Assembly: GCA_015065685.1 (NCBI GenBank)
Contig: SVPU01000012.1
Coordinates: forward strand, 1 to 45,497
Source: Oscillospiraceae bacterium
GTDB taxonomy: Bacteria > Bacillota > Clostridia > Oscillospirales > Acutalibacteraceae
Direction of reading: 5' to 3'
Length of the DNA stretch: 45,497 nt
The translations under genes and the position numbers were made by a program. Under the pieces are notes generated by a model. That model was not told the DNA's origin. It ran no database searches and saw nothing but the letters and a program-made list of their open reading frames with translations. Every line of letters begins with the position of its first letter. The stretch's first letter is position 1. Below, piece by piece: positions 15,324 to 23,971 of this stretch.

Positions 15324-17762
15324 ATGAAATATAATTTTGGCGGTTTTACCGCGAAGGCAAATGAGGCTTTGAATCAGGCAATCAGCTCGGCAGAAATGCT
15401 GGGCCATACCTATGTTGGAAGCGAGCATTTGCTTTTGGGACTTTTAAAGGTTGGCGGTGGTGTGGCGTTTGCTGTGCTTAGCAAATACGGAATAAACGCC
15501 GAAACCACCGAACAGATTATAAAAAAAGATATAGGCTACGGCACACCAACAAAACTTTCTCCCGATTATTTCACGCCAAGGGCCAAAAAGGTTATTGAAA
15601 CTGCCATGAACGGTTGCAGTAATATGGGCAAAAAGTTTGTTGGAACAGAGCATTTGCTTATTGGAATGCTCAGCGAAAGCGATAATTTTGCGGTTCGTTT
15701 TCTGAACGCTATGAAAGTATCGGTTGATGAATTACGGACTGAGGCGCTGAGGGCTTCGGGAATTGAAATAAATTCAAACGGCAATCAGTTCACAGAATCC
15801 AAGGATACATCCAATGCAAAAACCGAAACCCTTTCGAAATACGGAATAGATTTAACCGAAGAAGCAAAAAAAGGCAAGTTAGACCCCGTTATCGGAAGAA
15901 AAGAAGAAATTGAACGTGTTATTCAGATTCTTTGCAGAAGAACAAAGAACAACCCCTGCCTTATAGGTGAGCCCGGAGTTGGCAAAACTGCGGTGGCAGA
16001 GGGACTTGCGCAAAAAATTGCCGATGGCGATGTTCCCGATATTCTGCAGAACAAAAGGTTGTTCACCCTTAATCTCACAGGAATGGTTGCAGGAACAAAA
16101 TACCGAGGCGATTTTGAAGAGAGAATAAAAGCGGTTATTGATGAAGTAACTAAAACAAAAGATGTTATTTTGTTTATAGATGAAGTTCATACAATTGTTG
16201 GTGCAGGGTCTGCGGAGGGCGCCACCGATGCGGCAAACATTTTAAAACCTGCATTGGCAAGGGGTGAATTTCAACTTATCGGTGCAACGACTATTGCTGA
16301 ATACAGAAAGAACATTGAAAAAGATTCCGCATTAGAGCGCCGTTTTCAGCCTGTTAATGTTGGGGAACCGTCTGAGGAAGATGCGTTGCTTATTTTAAAA
16401 GGCTTAAGGGATAAATATGAAGCACACCACAAGGTGAAGATAACCGATGGTGCACTCACTGCCGCGGTTAAACTATCAAGCAGATATATAAGCGACAGAT
16501 TTTTACCAGACAAGGCTATTGACCTTATAGACGAGGCAGCATCAAAGGTAAGGCTAAGTTCTTCGGGTATGCCCGATAATATAAAGCAACTTGAGGAAGA
16601 AATCGCAAATGCAGAGGAGGAAAAGGATTCTGCAATAAGCGCGCAGGATTTCGAAAAAGCGGCAACCCTTCGAGACCGCGAAAACGAACTCAGGAAGCAA
16701 CTTGAAGAACAAATAAACAGTTGGAAAAGCAGCTCTCACAGCTGTGGCGAGGTTACAAAAGAAAATATAGCCCAAATTGTTTCTTCTTGGACGGGCGTTC
16801 CCGTTGTGCAATTAAGCGAAGAAGAAAGCGCACGGCTTTTGAGGCTTGAAGATGAGCTTCACAACAGAATAATCGGTCAAAATGAGGCCGTAACTGCAGT
16901 TTCAAAGGCTATAAGGCGCGGTAGAGTGGGACTCAAGGACCCCAAAAGACCGATAGGCTCGTTTATTTTCTTAGGACCCACGGGTGTTGGTAAAACCGAG
17001 CTTTGCAAGGCGTTGGCACAAAGTCTTTTTGGCAGCGAAAATATGATGATAAGGCTTGATATGTCGGAATATATGGAAAAGCACACAGTATCTCGGCTTG
17101 TCGGCTCGCCTCCCGGATATGTCGGTTTTGAGGAGGGTGGTCAACTCACCGAAAAGGTACGAAGAACACCCTATTCCGTAATTTTATTCGATGAAATTGA
17201 AAAAGCCCACCCCGATGTTTTTAATATGCTTTTGCAGATTTTGGAGGACGGAATTTTAACCGATTCGCAAGGCAGAAAGGTTGATTTTAAAAACACTGTA
17301 ATTATTATGACCTCTAATGTGGGAGCGAGAAAAATCACCGATAAAAAGGTTAGTTTCGGTTTTGGCGAAGCGACAGATAGCGGTGAAAAGGATACAAAAC
17401 AGGCAGTTTTATCAGAACTCAAAAACACCTTTAAGCCTGAATTTTTAAACCGCGTGGATGATATTATAGTTTTCACAAAATTATCAAGTTCTGAAATTGA
17501 AGAAATTGCAGAAAAAATGCTTGAAAACCTCGGTGTAAGGCTGAAGGGAATAGGCATTGAAATTGAATTTGCCGGAAACGTTAAAACCGAACTTGCCAAA
17601 ACGGGATTTGATGAAATCTACGGTGCAAGACCGCTTCGCAGAGAAATTCAAAACAAAATTGAAGATGCGCTTAGCGAAAAAATTCTTGATGGCTCGGTAA
17701 AGAGCGGGGATAAAGTCACCGCAACATTCACCGAAAACGGATTTGAATTTAAAGTTGTATAA
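15324..17762 (+). CDS. clpC: ATP-dependent Clp protease ATP-binding subunit ClpC
   Basis: AAA+ unfoldase that feeds ClpP and reads phosphoarginine tags. Two Clp_N repeats (about 1-145) start the protein; D1 has Walker A GEPGVGKTAVAEG and Walker B VILFIDEVHTIVGAG; the middle domain includes a UVR motif (DFEKAATLRDRENELRKQL), characteristic of ClpC rather than ClpB; D2 has GPTGVGKTELCKALA and VILFDEIEKAHPDVFN. Full length, 812 aa. AAGGAG lies 9 bases before the ATG. Followed by a terminator at 17767-17797. Confidence 0.96.
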   Translation: MKYNFGGFTAKANEALNQAISSAEMLGHTYVGSEHLLLGLLKVGGGVAFAVLSKYGINAETTEQIIKKDIGYGTPTKLSPDYFTPRAKKVIETAMNGCSNMGKKFVGTEHLLIGMLSESDNFAVRFLNAMKVSVDELRTEALRASGIEINSNGNQFTESKDTSNAKTETLSKYGIDLTEEAKKGKLDPVIGRKEEIERVIQILCRRTKNNPCLIGEPGVGKTAVAEGLAQKIADGDVPDILQNKRLFTLNLTGMVAGTKYRGDFEERIKAVIDEVTKTKDVILFIDEVHTIVGAGSAEGATDAANILKPALARGEFQLIGATTIAEYRKNIEKDSALERRFQPVNVGEPSEEDALLILKGLRDKYEAHHKVKITDGALTAAVKLSSRYISDRFLPDKAIDLIDEAASKVRLSSSGMPDNIKQLEEEIANAEEEKDSAISAQDFEKAATLRDRENELRKQLEEQINSWKSSSHSCGEVTKENIAQIVSSWTGVPVVQLSEEESARLLRLEDELHNRIIGQNEAVTAVSKAIRRGRVGLKDPKRPIGSFIFLGPTGVGKTELCKALAQSLFGSENMMIRLDMSEYMEKHTVSRLVGSPPGYVGFEEGGQLTEKVRRTPYSVILFDEIEKAHPDVFNMLLQILEDGILTDSQGRKVDFKNTVIIMTSNVGARKITDKKVSFGFGEATDSGEKDTKQAVLSELKNTFKPEFLNRVDDIIVFTKLSSSEIEEIAEKMLENLGVRLKGIGIEIEFAGNVKTELAKTGFDEIYGARPLRREIQNKIEDALSEKILDGSVKSGDKVTATFTENGFEFKVV

Positions 17763-17766
17763 AAAT

Positions 17767-17797
17767 AAAGGATGCTGACAGCATCCTTTGTTTTTTT
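17767..17797 (+). terminator. Terminator of the ctsR-clpC operon
   Basis: Stem AAAGGATGC (17767-17775) with GCATCCTTT (17781-17789), loop TGACA, then a seven-T tract. A very similar hairpin ends the XRE gene at 19950. Confidence 0.85.
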
Positions 17798-17858
17798 AAG
17801 TTTCAAGTTGGATATATTTTTATGTTGTAGTTATTACAAAATTGTAACACGCGGAAAG

Positions 17859-17887
17859 TTTACATTAAAAATGAAATATGATATAAT
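17859..17887 (+). promoter_or_regulatory. Promoter of the GH25 lysozyme gene
   Basis: TTTACA (17859-17864), a 17-base spacer and TATAAT (17882-17887), 42 bases before the start codon. Confidence 0.65.
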
Positions 17888-17929
17888 CGACCCGTTGATA
17901 ATTTGTGATTTTTATAAGGCGGTTATATA

Positions 17930-19555
17930 ATGAATTTTAATATAAAAAGAATTATATCATTACTTTTAGCGGTTCTGTTATCGGTTTCGGTGGTGGCCTG
18001 TAAAGAAAAAGCAGAATCGGAAACGGAAAGCAGTTTACCTGTAAATACGGATTTTAATATTGCTGAGCAAGATGATACCAAAGACCCCGAAAATACAGAA
18101 AACACTCAAATTGAAGATGGTGCAAAGGTGGATTTTTCTGCAATTCAAGTGAAAAAAGGTGTTCAGAACGGTATTGACGTTTCAAAGTGGCAAGGCAAGA
18201 TAGATTGGCAAAAGGTTAAAAACGCAGGAATAGATTTTGCAATAATACGCATAGGTTATCGCGCGGAAAACGGTCAACTTTACCGCGACAGTAATGCCGA
18301 CTATAACATACAACAGGCTCAAAAGGCGGGTATACTTGTAGGCGTTTATTTCTTTTCCACTGCAATAAATCAAGTTGAGGCTACCGAAGAAGCAAATTGG
18401 ACTGTTTCGGTAGTAAAGGGTTATCAGATATCATATCCTGTGGTTTATGACTGTGAGGGCTTTAAAAACAGTGATAGCCGAATGTATAGTCTCACGGCGG
18501 ACCAAAGAACGCAGAACGCGCTCAGCTTTTTGGAAACGGTAACAAAAGCGGGTTATGACGGTATGTTTTATGGCTCAAAATCCGACCTTACTGACAACAC
18601 TGCATTTAACACGGCTCAAATAGCACAGAAGTATAAAATATGGGTGGCACAATATAAAAATCCGCCTTATCCGCAAAGCCAAAAGCCGGATTATAACGGA
18701 AGATACGATATGTGGCAATATACCAATAAAGGTATCGTTTCGGGTGTTGAGGGTAACTGCGATATGGTAGTGTCATATTTCGAAAAAGGGTTAGAGCAAC
18801 CCAAAGACAGTAACGCAGAAATTATAACGGCAGAACCGCCTAAAACAGAGGAAGAACTTTTATACACAGATGTCAATGAAGATGTAACAGCAAAGAACGA
18901 GGTTAATTTGAGGTCGGGCGCAGGCAGTAATTTTGATGTTGTAACATTACTTAAAAACGGAACAGTAATTAAAAGAACAGGTATCGGTAAAAACGGTTGG
19001 TCAAGACTGAATTTAAACGGGCAGACGGTTTATGCAATAACCAGTTATCTCACTACCGATTTAAATACAAAACCCGAGCCGAAACCCGATATTGTTGACG
19101 GAAATACATTTACTGCAATAAATGATAGTGTGACAGCAAAACAAGAGGTGAACTTAAGGCTTTCACCCACAACATCGGGACAAATAGCGGGCGTGCTCAA
19201 AAACGGTACTGTGTTACAGCGTACAGCCACAAGCAATAAAGGCTGGTCGCGCCTTATTTATGAGGGACAAACTGTTTATGCGGTATCGAGTTATCTTACT
19301 ACCGACCTTTCTTACAAACCGCCCGTTGACGACGGAATAAAGACCGAGTTTCAAGCGGTAAATGAACAAGTGACAGCGAAGAATGAAACCAATTTACGCA
19401 CCTTGCCTTCTGTGACCGATTCACAAGTGGTATATACCCTTAAAAATGGTGAATACATAACACGCACGGGTATTAGTGCAAACGGTTGGTCGAGACTTGA
19501 GTATAACGGACAGACAGTCTACGCTGTGTCAAGTTATCTTATTGCAAATAGTTAA
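17930..19555 (+). CDS. GH25 lysozyme lipoprotein with three SH3 repeats
   Basis: Exported N-acetylmuramidase that cuts peptidoglycan. The signal sequence ends in VVAC with Cys24 as the lipid anchor, so it is probably held on the outer face of the membrane. A Glu/Asp/Thr-rich linker (25-75) leads to the GH25 barrel (about 78-285) with Asp83 in NGIDVSKWQG and Asp174/Glu176 in YPVVYDCEG. Three bacterial SH3 domains follow at about 312-376, 393-459 and 472-540; each has VTAKxExNLR and a GWSRL...GQTVYA core, so they arose by tandem duplication. They probably bind wall peptides. AAGGCGG precedes the ATG. A remodelling autolysin is more likely than a secreted toxin because of the anchor. Monocistronic. 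Confidence 0.92.
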   Translation: MNFNIKRIISLLLAVLLSVSVVACKEKAESETESSLPVNTDFNIAEQDDTKDPENTENTQIEDGAKVDFSAIQVKKGVQNGIDVSKWQGKIDWQKVKNAGIDFAIIRIGYRAENGQLYRDSNADYNIQQAQKAGILVGVYFFSTAINQVEATEEANWTVSVVKGYQISYPVVYDCEGFKNSDSRMYSLTADQRTQNALSFLETVTKAGYDGMFYGSKSDLTDNTAFNTAQIAQKYKIWVAQYKNPPYPQSQKPDYNGRYDMWQYTNKGIVSGVEGNCDMVVSYFEKGLEQPKDSNAEIITAEPPKTEEELLYTDVNEDVTAKNEVNLRSGAGSNFDVVTLLKNGTVIKRTGIGKNGWSRLNLNGQTVYAITSYLTTDLNTKPEPKPDIVDGNTFTAINDSVTAKQEVNLRLSPTTSGQIAGVLKNGTVLQRTATSNKGWSRLIYEGQTVYAVSSYLTTDLSYKPPVDDGIKTEFQAVNEQVTAKNETNLRTLPSVTDSQVVYTLKNGEYITRTGISANGWSRLEYNGQTVYAVSSYLIANS

Positions 19556-19674
19556 AAAACTCATTATTTTTCATTTTTCCTAATAATATTATTTCTAAAT
19601 CATAAACATAGCTTAAACTCAAACCAGCCTTAAAGAGCTGATTCTAGGCGGTTTTCACCTCAAAATCCGATTTC

Positions 19675-19715
19675 ACTATTTATCGATAGTAAAATCAATA
19701 CTATTTTTTGATAGT
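19675..19715. promoter_or_regulatory. Twin palindromic operator before the XRE gene
   Basis: Two copies of ACTAT-N6-ATAGT lie at 19675-19690 and 19700-19715, centres 25 bases apart. The second abuts a TATAAT at 19719-19724. This is the arrangement expected for cooperative binding by a small XRE dimer repressing its own promoter; no convincing -35 is visible. Confidence 0.6.
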
Positions 19716-19742
19716 ACATATAATTTCCTTAGAGGTGATAAT

Positions 19743-19946
19743 ATGTATTATCCAAGACTTAGAGATTTAAGAGAAGATAGGGATTTAGTTCAAAAGGAAG
19801 TTGCTGCATATTTAGGGATAGACCAAAGAGTTTATAGTAATTATGAAACGGGTAAACGCGAAATACCCACACGATATGTTGTCAAACTTGCGAAATTTTA
19901 TAACACTACTACGGATTATATATTAGGTCTTAAAGACAAGGTATAA
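19743..19946 (+). CDS. Small XRE-family transcriptional regulator
   Basis: A 67-aa protein that is almost only a helix-turn-helix: LRDLREDRDLVQKEVAAYLG, then IDQRVYSNYETGKREIP as the recognition part, and VVKLAKFYNTTTDYILGLKD at the end. This is the classic HTH_3 pattern. GAGGTGAT lies 5 bases before the ATG. It sits alone, with a probable self-operator upstream and a terminator downstream, and is not adjacent to a toxin gene. Target genes are unknown; it could also regulate the neighbouring lysozyme or transporter. Confidence 0.88.
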   Translation: MYYPRLRDLREDRDLVQKEVAAYLGIDQRVYSNYETGKREIPTRYVVKLAKFYNTTTDYILGLKDKV

Positions 19947-19949
19947 AAC

Positions 19950-19977
19950 AAAGGATGCCATTGGCATCCTTTGTTTT
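19950..19977. terminator. Bidirectional terminator between XRE and CDF genes
   Basis: Ten-bp stem AAAGGATGCC/GGCATCCTTT (19950-19959, 19963-19972) with loop ATT and T-rich ends on both strands, between convergent genes. Confidence 0.8.
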
Positions 19978-20008
19978 ATAGTTTGATATATACGGGCGGA
20001 TTTTTATT

Positions 20009-21187
20009 TTATGTAAAATCTTGGTCGAATGTTATAACACAATTAAAGGTTGGATTGATGGATTTTGCAATAACGCGGATTTTTTCTTCAAGTTCCTTTT
20101 CGGTGAGATTACAACTTTTAGGGACAACAACATCAAAAATAAGGTTTGTTAGTTTATCACTTGCGGGGGTCATTCTGAAGTCGTGCAGAGAAAGTGCTGA
20201 ATCTATCTTTTTTAACTCTTCGGTCAATTTGAGTTTTGTGTGCAAAACAGTTTCATCGTTAGTGTCAATAGGGTCCATATGTATCACAATAACAATGCCG
20301 AGTTGCTCGGTCAGTTGTTTTTCGCAAAGGTCAACTTGTTCGTGACATTTAACAATATCAATACCCTGTGGCACTTCAACATGTACTGAGGCGAACTGTC
20401 TTCCGGGGCCGTAATTATGAACGATAAGGTCATGAATGCCCACAAAATCATCAAAGGCAAGAATTGCTTTTTCGATTTTTTCTATCAGCTCTTTTTCGGG
20501 TGGTGTGCCTAAAATCTGGTCAATAGTAGTTTTTGCTGTTGTGAAGCCGGAATAAAGAATGAAGAATGAAACAAAAAGTCCCATCAAAGCATCGAGGTTA
20601 AAGGGCAATTTCACAAAGAACGAAACCGCAACCGAAACCAAAATGGCGAGGGTTGTGATAGAATCGTTAAGCGAATCCTTAGCGGTGGCAATCAATGCCT
20701 CTGAATCGATTTTTTTGCCAAGGCGGTTATTGAAAATAAAAAGCCAAAGCTTAATAAGTATAGAAACACATAAAACCACAACCGCAAAAAGCGAATACTT
20801 AGGTGTGGAGCTACCCGAGAAAAGTGAGGCAACTGAGCTTTTAAAAAGCTCGAAGCCAACTAGTAAAATCAGCACAGCCACAATAAAAGCGGACATATAT
20901 TCCATTCTTCCGTGACCGAAGGGGTGGTCGCTGTCTGCGGGTTTACCTGCCAATTTGAAACCAATCATTGTAATAACAGAAGAGCCCATATCGGATAGAT
21001 TGTTAAACGCATCTGCTGCTATTGAAATACTGCCGGTAGCAAGACCGACAGTAAGTTTAATTGCACATAAGAAAAGATTGCAGATAATACCCACAAAACT
21101 GCCGAGACTGCCGTAAGCACCTCTAACCGAAGGGCTGCTTATGTTATCGGCATCTTTAACAAACAGTTTAACGAGTAAAGATGTCAT
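20009..21187 (-). CDS. Cation diffusion facilitator, possibly Mn(II) exporter
   Basis: Six-helix CDF transporter (392 aa) exporting divalent metal in exchange for protons, with a cytoplasmic ferredoxin-like domain (about 215-290, HDLIVHNYGPGRQFASVHVE). The family loop HPFGHGRMEYMSA is present. The membrane metal site reads Asn62 and Asp66 in TM2 (ADAFNNLSD) and Asp171 and Asp175 in TM5 (KDSLNDS). Zinc exporters have a His in TM5; all-acidic/Asn sites are associated with manganese members, so Mn is my inference. A further C-terminal region of about 100 residues is longer than in YiiP. The ATG overlaps the ddl stop (TAATG), so translation is coupled. Confidence 0.9.
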   Translation of the reverse strand: MTSLLVKLFVKDADNISSPSVRGAYGSLGSFVGIICNLFLCAIKLTVGLATGSISIAADAFNNLSDMGSSVITMIGFKLAGKPADSDHPFGHGRMEYMSAFIVAVLILLVGFELFKSSVASLFSGSSTPKYSLFAVVVLCVSILIKLWLFIFNNRLGKKIDSEALIATAKDSLNDSITTLAILVSVAVSFFVKLPFNLDALMGLFVSFFILYSGFTTAKTTIDQILGTPPEKELIEKIEKAILAFDDFVGIHDLIVHNYGPGRQFASVHVEVPQGIDIVKCHEQVDLCEKQLTEQLGIVIVIHMDPIDTNDETVLHTKLKLTEELKKIDSALSLHDFRMTPASDKLTNLIFDVVVPKSCNLTEKELEEKIRVIAKSINPTFNCVITFDQDFT

Positions 21188-22377
21188 TATAATTTCGCTC
21201 CCTTTGCGCCCTTTGTTCCAAATGAAACACCTGATAAAATGTTTGTCTCAATGGTAAAGGTGAGATTTTCACGACTGCGTTGTCTGCGGAAAGCAAGGTC
21301 AATTAATTTATCGCAAAGCTGCTGATACGGAACATCCGTTGCCTCCCAAAGATAGAAAGCGAGTGAGCCGGGGATAGTATTAATTTCATTTGCGTAAACA
21401 GTATCGGTGAGGGTATCGATAATAAAATCAATACGAACAACGCCGCAACAACCGAGAGCCTTAAAGATGGCACAAGCAAGGCTTCTTATTTCTTCTGCCT
21501 TTGCATCACTGATATCTGCAGGGATTTTTCTGCCGAGAGATGCCATTCCCTTGCTCTGTCCGCCCTTTGAGTTGGACATATATTTATCTTCATAAGAAAG
21601 AATTTCGTCGTTCATAAATGGCTCTTCGCAAACACTTGCCTCACAGGAATCGGCATCGCCTAAAACAGAGCAGTTGATTTCTCTGATTGCGGTAACTGCG
21701 TGCTCGGCTAAAATTCTGTCAGCAAAAGAGAAGGCAAGGGTTATTGCCTCATCAAGCTCTTCCCTTGTGTTAACCTTCGAAATACCAACGCTCGAGCCAA
21801 GGTTTACAGGCTTAATGATTAGCGGAAGCCCAATTTTATTTAGTATTTTTTCGGCGATTTCTTGCTTGTTTGCAAAGTATTCGCGTGCTCTTATTTCTAC
21901 ACAATCAAGCACAGGAAGACCTGCGTTTTTAAGAACATCCTTAAACACGGCCTTATCCATACCCACTGCCGAAGAAATTATATCACAACCAACATAGGGA
22001 AGACCTAAAAACTCGAACAAGCCCTGAAGTGTTCCGTCTTCACAGTTGGTGCCGTGAACAATTGGAAAAGCAACATTGATTTCCACGGGCTTATTTTTAG
22101 AAAATAAACTGTTAGCTTCGGACTTCATTAAAACCTTGCCGTTTTCTCTTGCAAAATTAACCTTTTTGCATTTTTTCAAGAGCTCGGGCAGGTTTCTGTA
22201 TTCCTCTATTGTGAAAAGTGCATCACCCGTGAACATTTCACCCTCTTTGGTTACATAAACGGGGGTAATATCATATTTTTCCTTGTCTATAGCGCGCATT
22301 GCCTGAACTGCTGAAATAATAGAAACCTCGTGCTCAACAGAACGGCAACCGTAAAATACAGCCACATTTGTTTTCAT
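21187..22377 (-). CDS. ddl: D-alanine--D-alanine ligase
   Basis: Makes the D-Ala-D-Ala dipeptide for peptidoglycan. ATP-grasp fold: AVFYGCRSVEHEVSIISA at the N terminus, HGTNCEDGTLQGLFEFLGLPYVG (the HG.. substrate loop), LIIKPVNLGSSVGISKV in the central ATP-grasp, and VRIDFIID...YANEINTIPGSLAFYLW for metal and substrate binding. The omega loop contains the YEDKYMSNSKGG stretch, with the Tyr and Lys of D-Ala-D-Ala enzymes rather than a VanA-type loop. I start at ATG 22377 with AAGGTGA five bases upstream, rather than a GTG 9 bases earlier. 396 aa. Ten bases after the MurF-like gene. Confidence 0.93.
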   Translation of the reverse strand: MKTNVAVFYGCRSVEHEVSIISAVQAMRAIDKEKYDITPVYVTKEGEMFTGDALFTIEEYRNLPELLKKCKKVNFARENGKVLMKSEANSLFSKNKPVEINVAFPIVHGTNCEDGTLQGLFEFLGLPYVGCDIISSAVGMDKAVFKDVLKNAGLPVLDCVEIRAREYFANKQEIAEKILNKIGLPLIIKPVNLGSSVGISKVNTREELDEAITLAFSFADRILAEHAVTAIREINCSVLGDADSCEASVCEEPFMNDEILSYEDKYMSNSKGGQSKGMASLGRKIPADISDAKAEEIRSLACAIFKALGCCGVVRIDFIIDTLTDTVYANEINTIPGSLAFYLWEATDVPYQQLCDKLIDLAFRRQRSRENLTFTIETNILSGVSFGTKGAKGAKL

Positions 22378-22387
22378 AAAAATCACC

Positions 22388-23956
22388 TTAATTTAAATAG
22401 TTATCAGGTAAATCGTTTTCCACCAAAAGCGCAGTGTTTTTGTCTGCAAGGTTAGAATAGATAGACATAGCCTCTGCAAAGCTTTCGGCAACAAACATAT
22501 TATCTTTGTTAAACTCGGTGGTATTTACCGCATCTACCATAGGCTTTGAGCGGTTTTTGCCAACAAAGATTATTATATCACAAATTTTTGCGGCTTCAAG
22601 ACCTAAAGCAAAGTTGCTTTCATATTCCTTGTCTCCAAGCTCTATAAGACCGGGGGTTATAATAACCTTTTTCATACCGTCGAACGAGCCTAAAACTCTC
22701 ACGGCTTCGAGGCAGCCCTCGGGGTTTGCATTGTAGGCATCATCTATCATAACCGAGCCTTTTACGCAGGATTTCATCTCAAGGCGGTGCTCGGTGGGCT
22801 TTAAGGATGCCACCGCATACTTAATGTCTTCCTTGCTAACGCCCAATGAATCGGCAAGATAAACCGCACCAATAATATTTATTATGTTGTGAAGACCTAA
22901 AAGACGGGTTGAAAGCTTCAGCTTTTCGCCTTTTAATGTAACCTCGAATTCTGCACCGTCTTTACCGTAGGTTATATTTTCGCCTCTCAAATCAAATGCG
23001 GCAGATGTGCCGTAAACCTTATAAGCTTCGGTTTTTGTTCTTTCATAAATTTCCTTGCTGTCGCCATTAACAAAGATATCTCCGTTTTTAAGGGCCACTG
23101 CATCGGCCAATTCGAATTTGGTTTTAAAAACATTATCAACCGTTTTAAAGGTTTCAAGGTGCTGTGCACCAACAGAGGTAATAACCGCAATGTCGGGGCT
23201 TACAATATCGCAGATTTCCTTTATATCTCCAACATTTTTAGCACCCATTTCGCAAACGAAAATTTCGGTTTGGGGCAGCAGTTTTTCCCTTATAGTTCTC
23301 ACAACGCCCATGGGGGTATTAAAGCTTTGAGGGGTGCAAACTGTGTTGAATTTTTCACTTAAAATTCGACTTAGAATAAACTTTGTTGAGGTTTTACCAT
23401 AGCTTCCTGTTATACCGATAACCTTAAGGCCCTTGTGTGCTTTAAGCACACGCTTTGCATCGTTCACATACCATTTTGCAACCGCTTTTTCAATGGGAAG
23501 GGTGAGCGCCCAAGCAATATATGTCATAACAGGGGGAATAAATGCCAAAAGGAAAATAACCACCGTGAAGGCTTTTCCAAAAATTGTTTCGCGGTATATA
23601 ACATAAACACTCAAAAAAGCAAGATAAACAATTATTGCCGCCGCGAATAAACGCTTTATTCTTGCAGTGAAAACCAATTTCTTTATTGATTTTTTTTGAT
23701 AAGTTATTGCTGATTTCACGCTTATTAAAAGGTAAACGGCGAGTAATACTGCTTGCCACAAATAAAGCTGCATATTAAAAAGCACAGATGAAACGGCAAA
23801 CAAAAACATAGGAAAGAGCGGGAAATTATCACTAAGCCAAGCAGAATAACGCGAAGCAAAATATGAATTTTGTTGTAGCATTTGAAGCTGTCTTGCAAGA
23901 GAAAAAACACCCGCAACAATAGCCAGTATTACCGATGTAAGTAAATAATAATTCAA
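22388..23956 (-). CDS. Membrane-anchored MurF-like ligase
   Basis: MurF joins D-Ala-D-Ala to UDP-MurNAc-tripeptide. The central ATPase domain begins GITGSYGKTSTK (181-192), followed by TPQSFNTPMGV and an ExG-type stretch EIFVCEMGA; the C-terminal ligase domain has PTEHRLEM and DDAYNANPEG, which are MurF marks. The N terminus is unusual: residues 1-150 contain about four hydrophobic segments (5-22, 48-80, 103-121, 130-152) where MurF normally has its UDP-MurNAc-binding Mur_ligase domain. The protein is thus a membrane-bound, re-domained MurF. Next to ddl, whose product is its substrate. It might be the cell's only MurF or act on another acceptor. Start ATG 23956. Confidence 0.8.
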   Translation of the reverse strand: MNYYLLTSVILAIVAGVFSLARQLQMLQQNSYFASRYSAWLSDNFPLFPMFLFAVSSVLFNMQLYLWQAVLLAVYLLISVKSAITYQKKSIKKLVFTARIKRLFAAAIIVYLAFLSVYVIYRETIFGKAFTVVIFLLAFIPPVMTYIAWALTLPIEKAVAKWYVNDAKRVLKAHKGLKVIGITGSYGKTSTKFILSRILSEKFNTVCTPQSFNTPMGVVRTIREKLLPQTEIFVCEMGAKNVGDIKEICDIVSPDIAVITSVGAQHLETFKTVDNVFKTKFELADAVALKNGDIFVNGDSKEIYERTKTEAYKVYGTSAAFDLRGENITYGKDGAEFEVTLKGEKLKLSTRLLGLHNIINIIGAVYLADSLGVSKEDIKYAVASLKPTEHRLEMKSCVKGSVMIDDAYNANPEGCLEAVRVLGSFDGMKKVIITPGLIELGDKEYESNFALGLEAAKICDIIIFVGKNRSKPMVDAVNTTEFNKDNMFVAESFAEAMSIYSNLADKNTALLVENDLPDNYLN

Positions 23957-23971
23957 AGCGTTAACCTCTCT

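Noticed and set aside
19743-19946. Antitoxin of a toxin-antitoxin pair
   Set aside because: No small toxin-like frame lies next to it and it is followed by a terminator.
17767-19977. AAAGGATGCx hairpins at 17767 and 19950 as a mobile repeat pair
   Set aside because: Both are ordinary terminators with different loops; similarity is limited to the stem and no duplicated flanks are seen.
21187-22377. Vancomycin-type D-Ala-D-Lac ligase
   Set aside because: The omega loop keeps the Tyr/Lys pattern of D-Ala-D-Ala ligases and no vanH/vanX-like genes are near.
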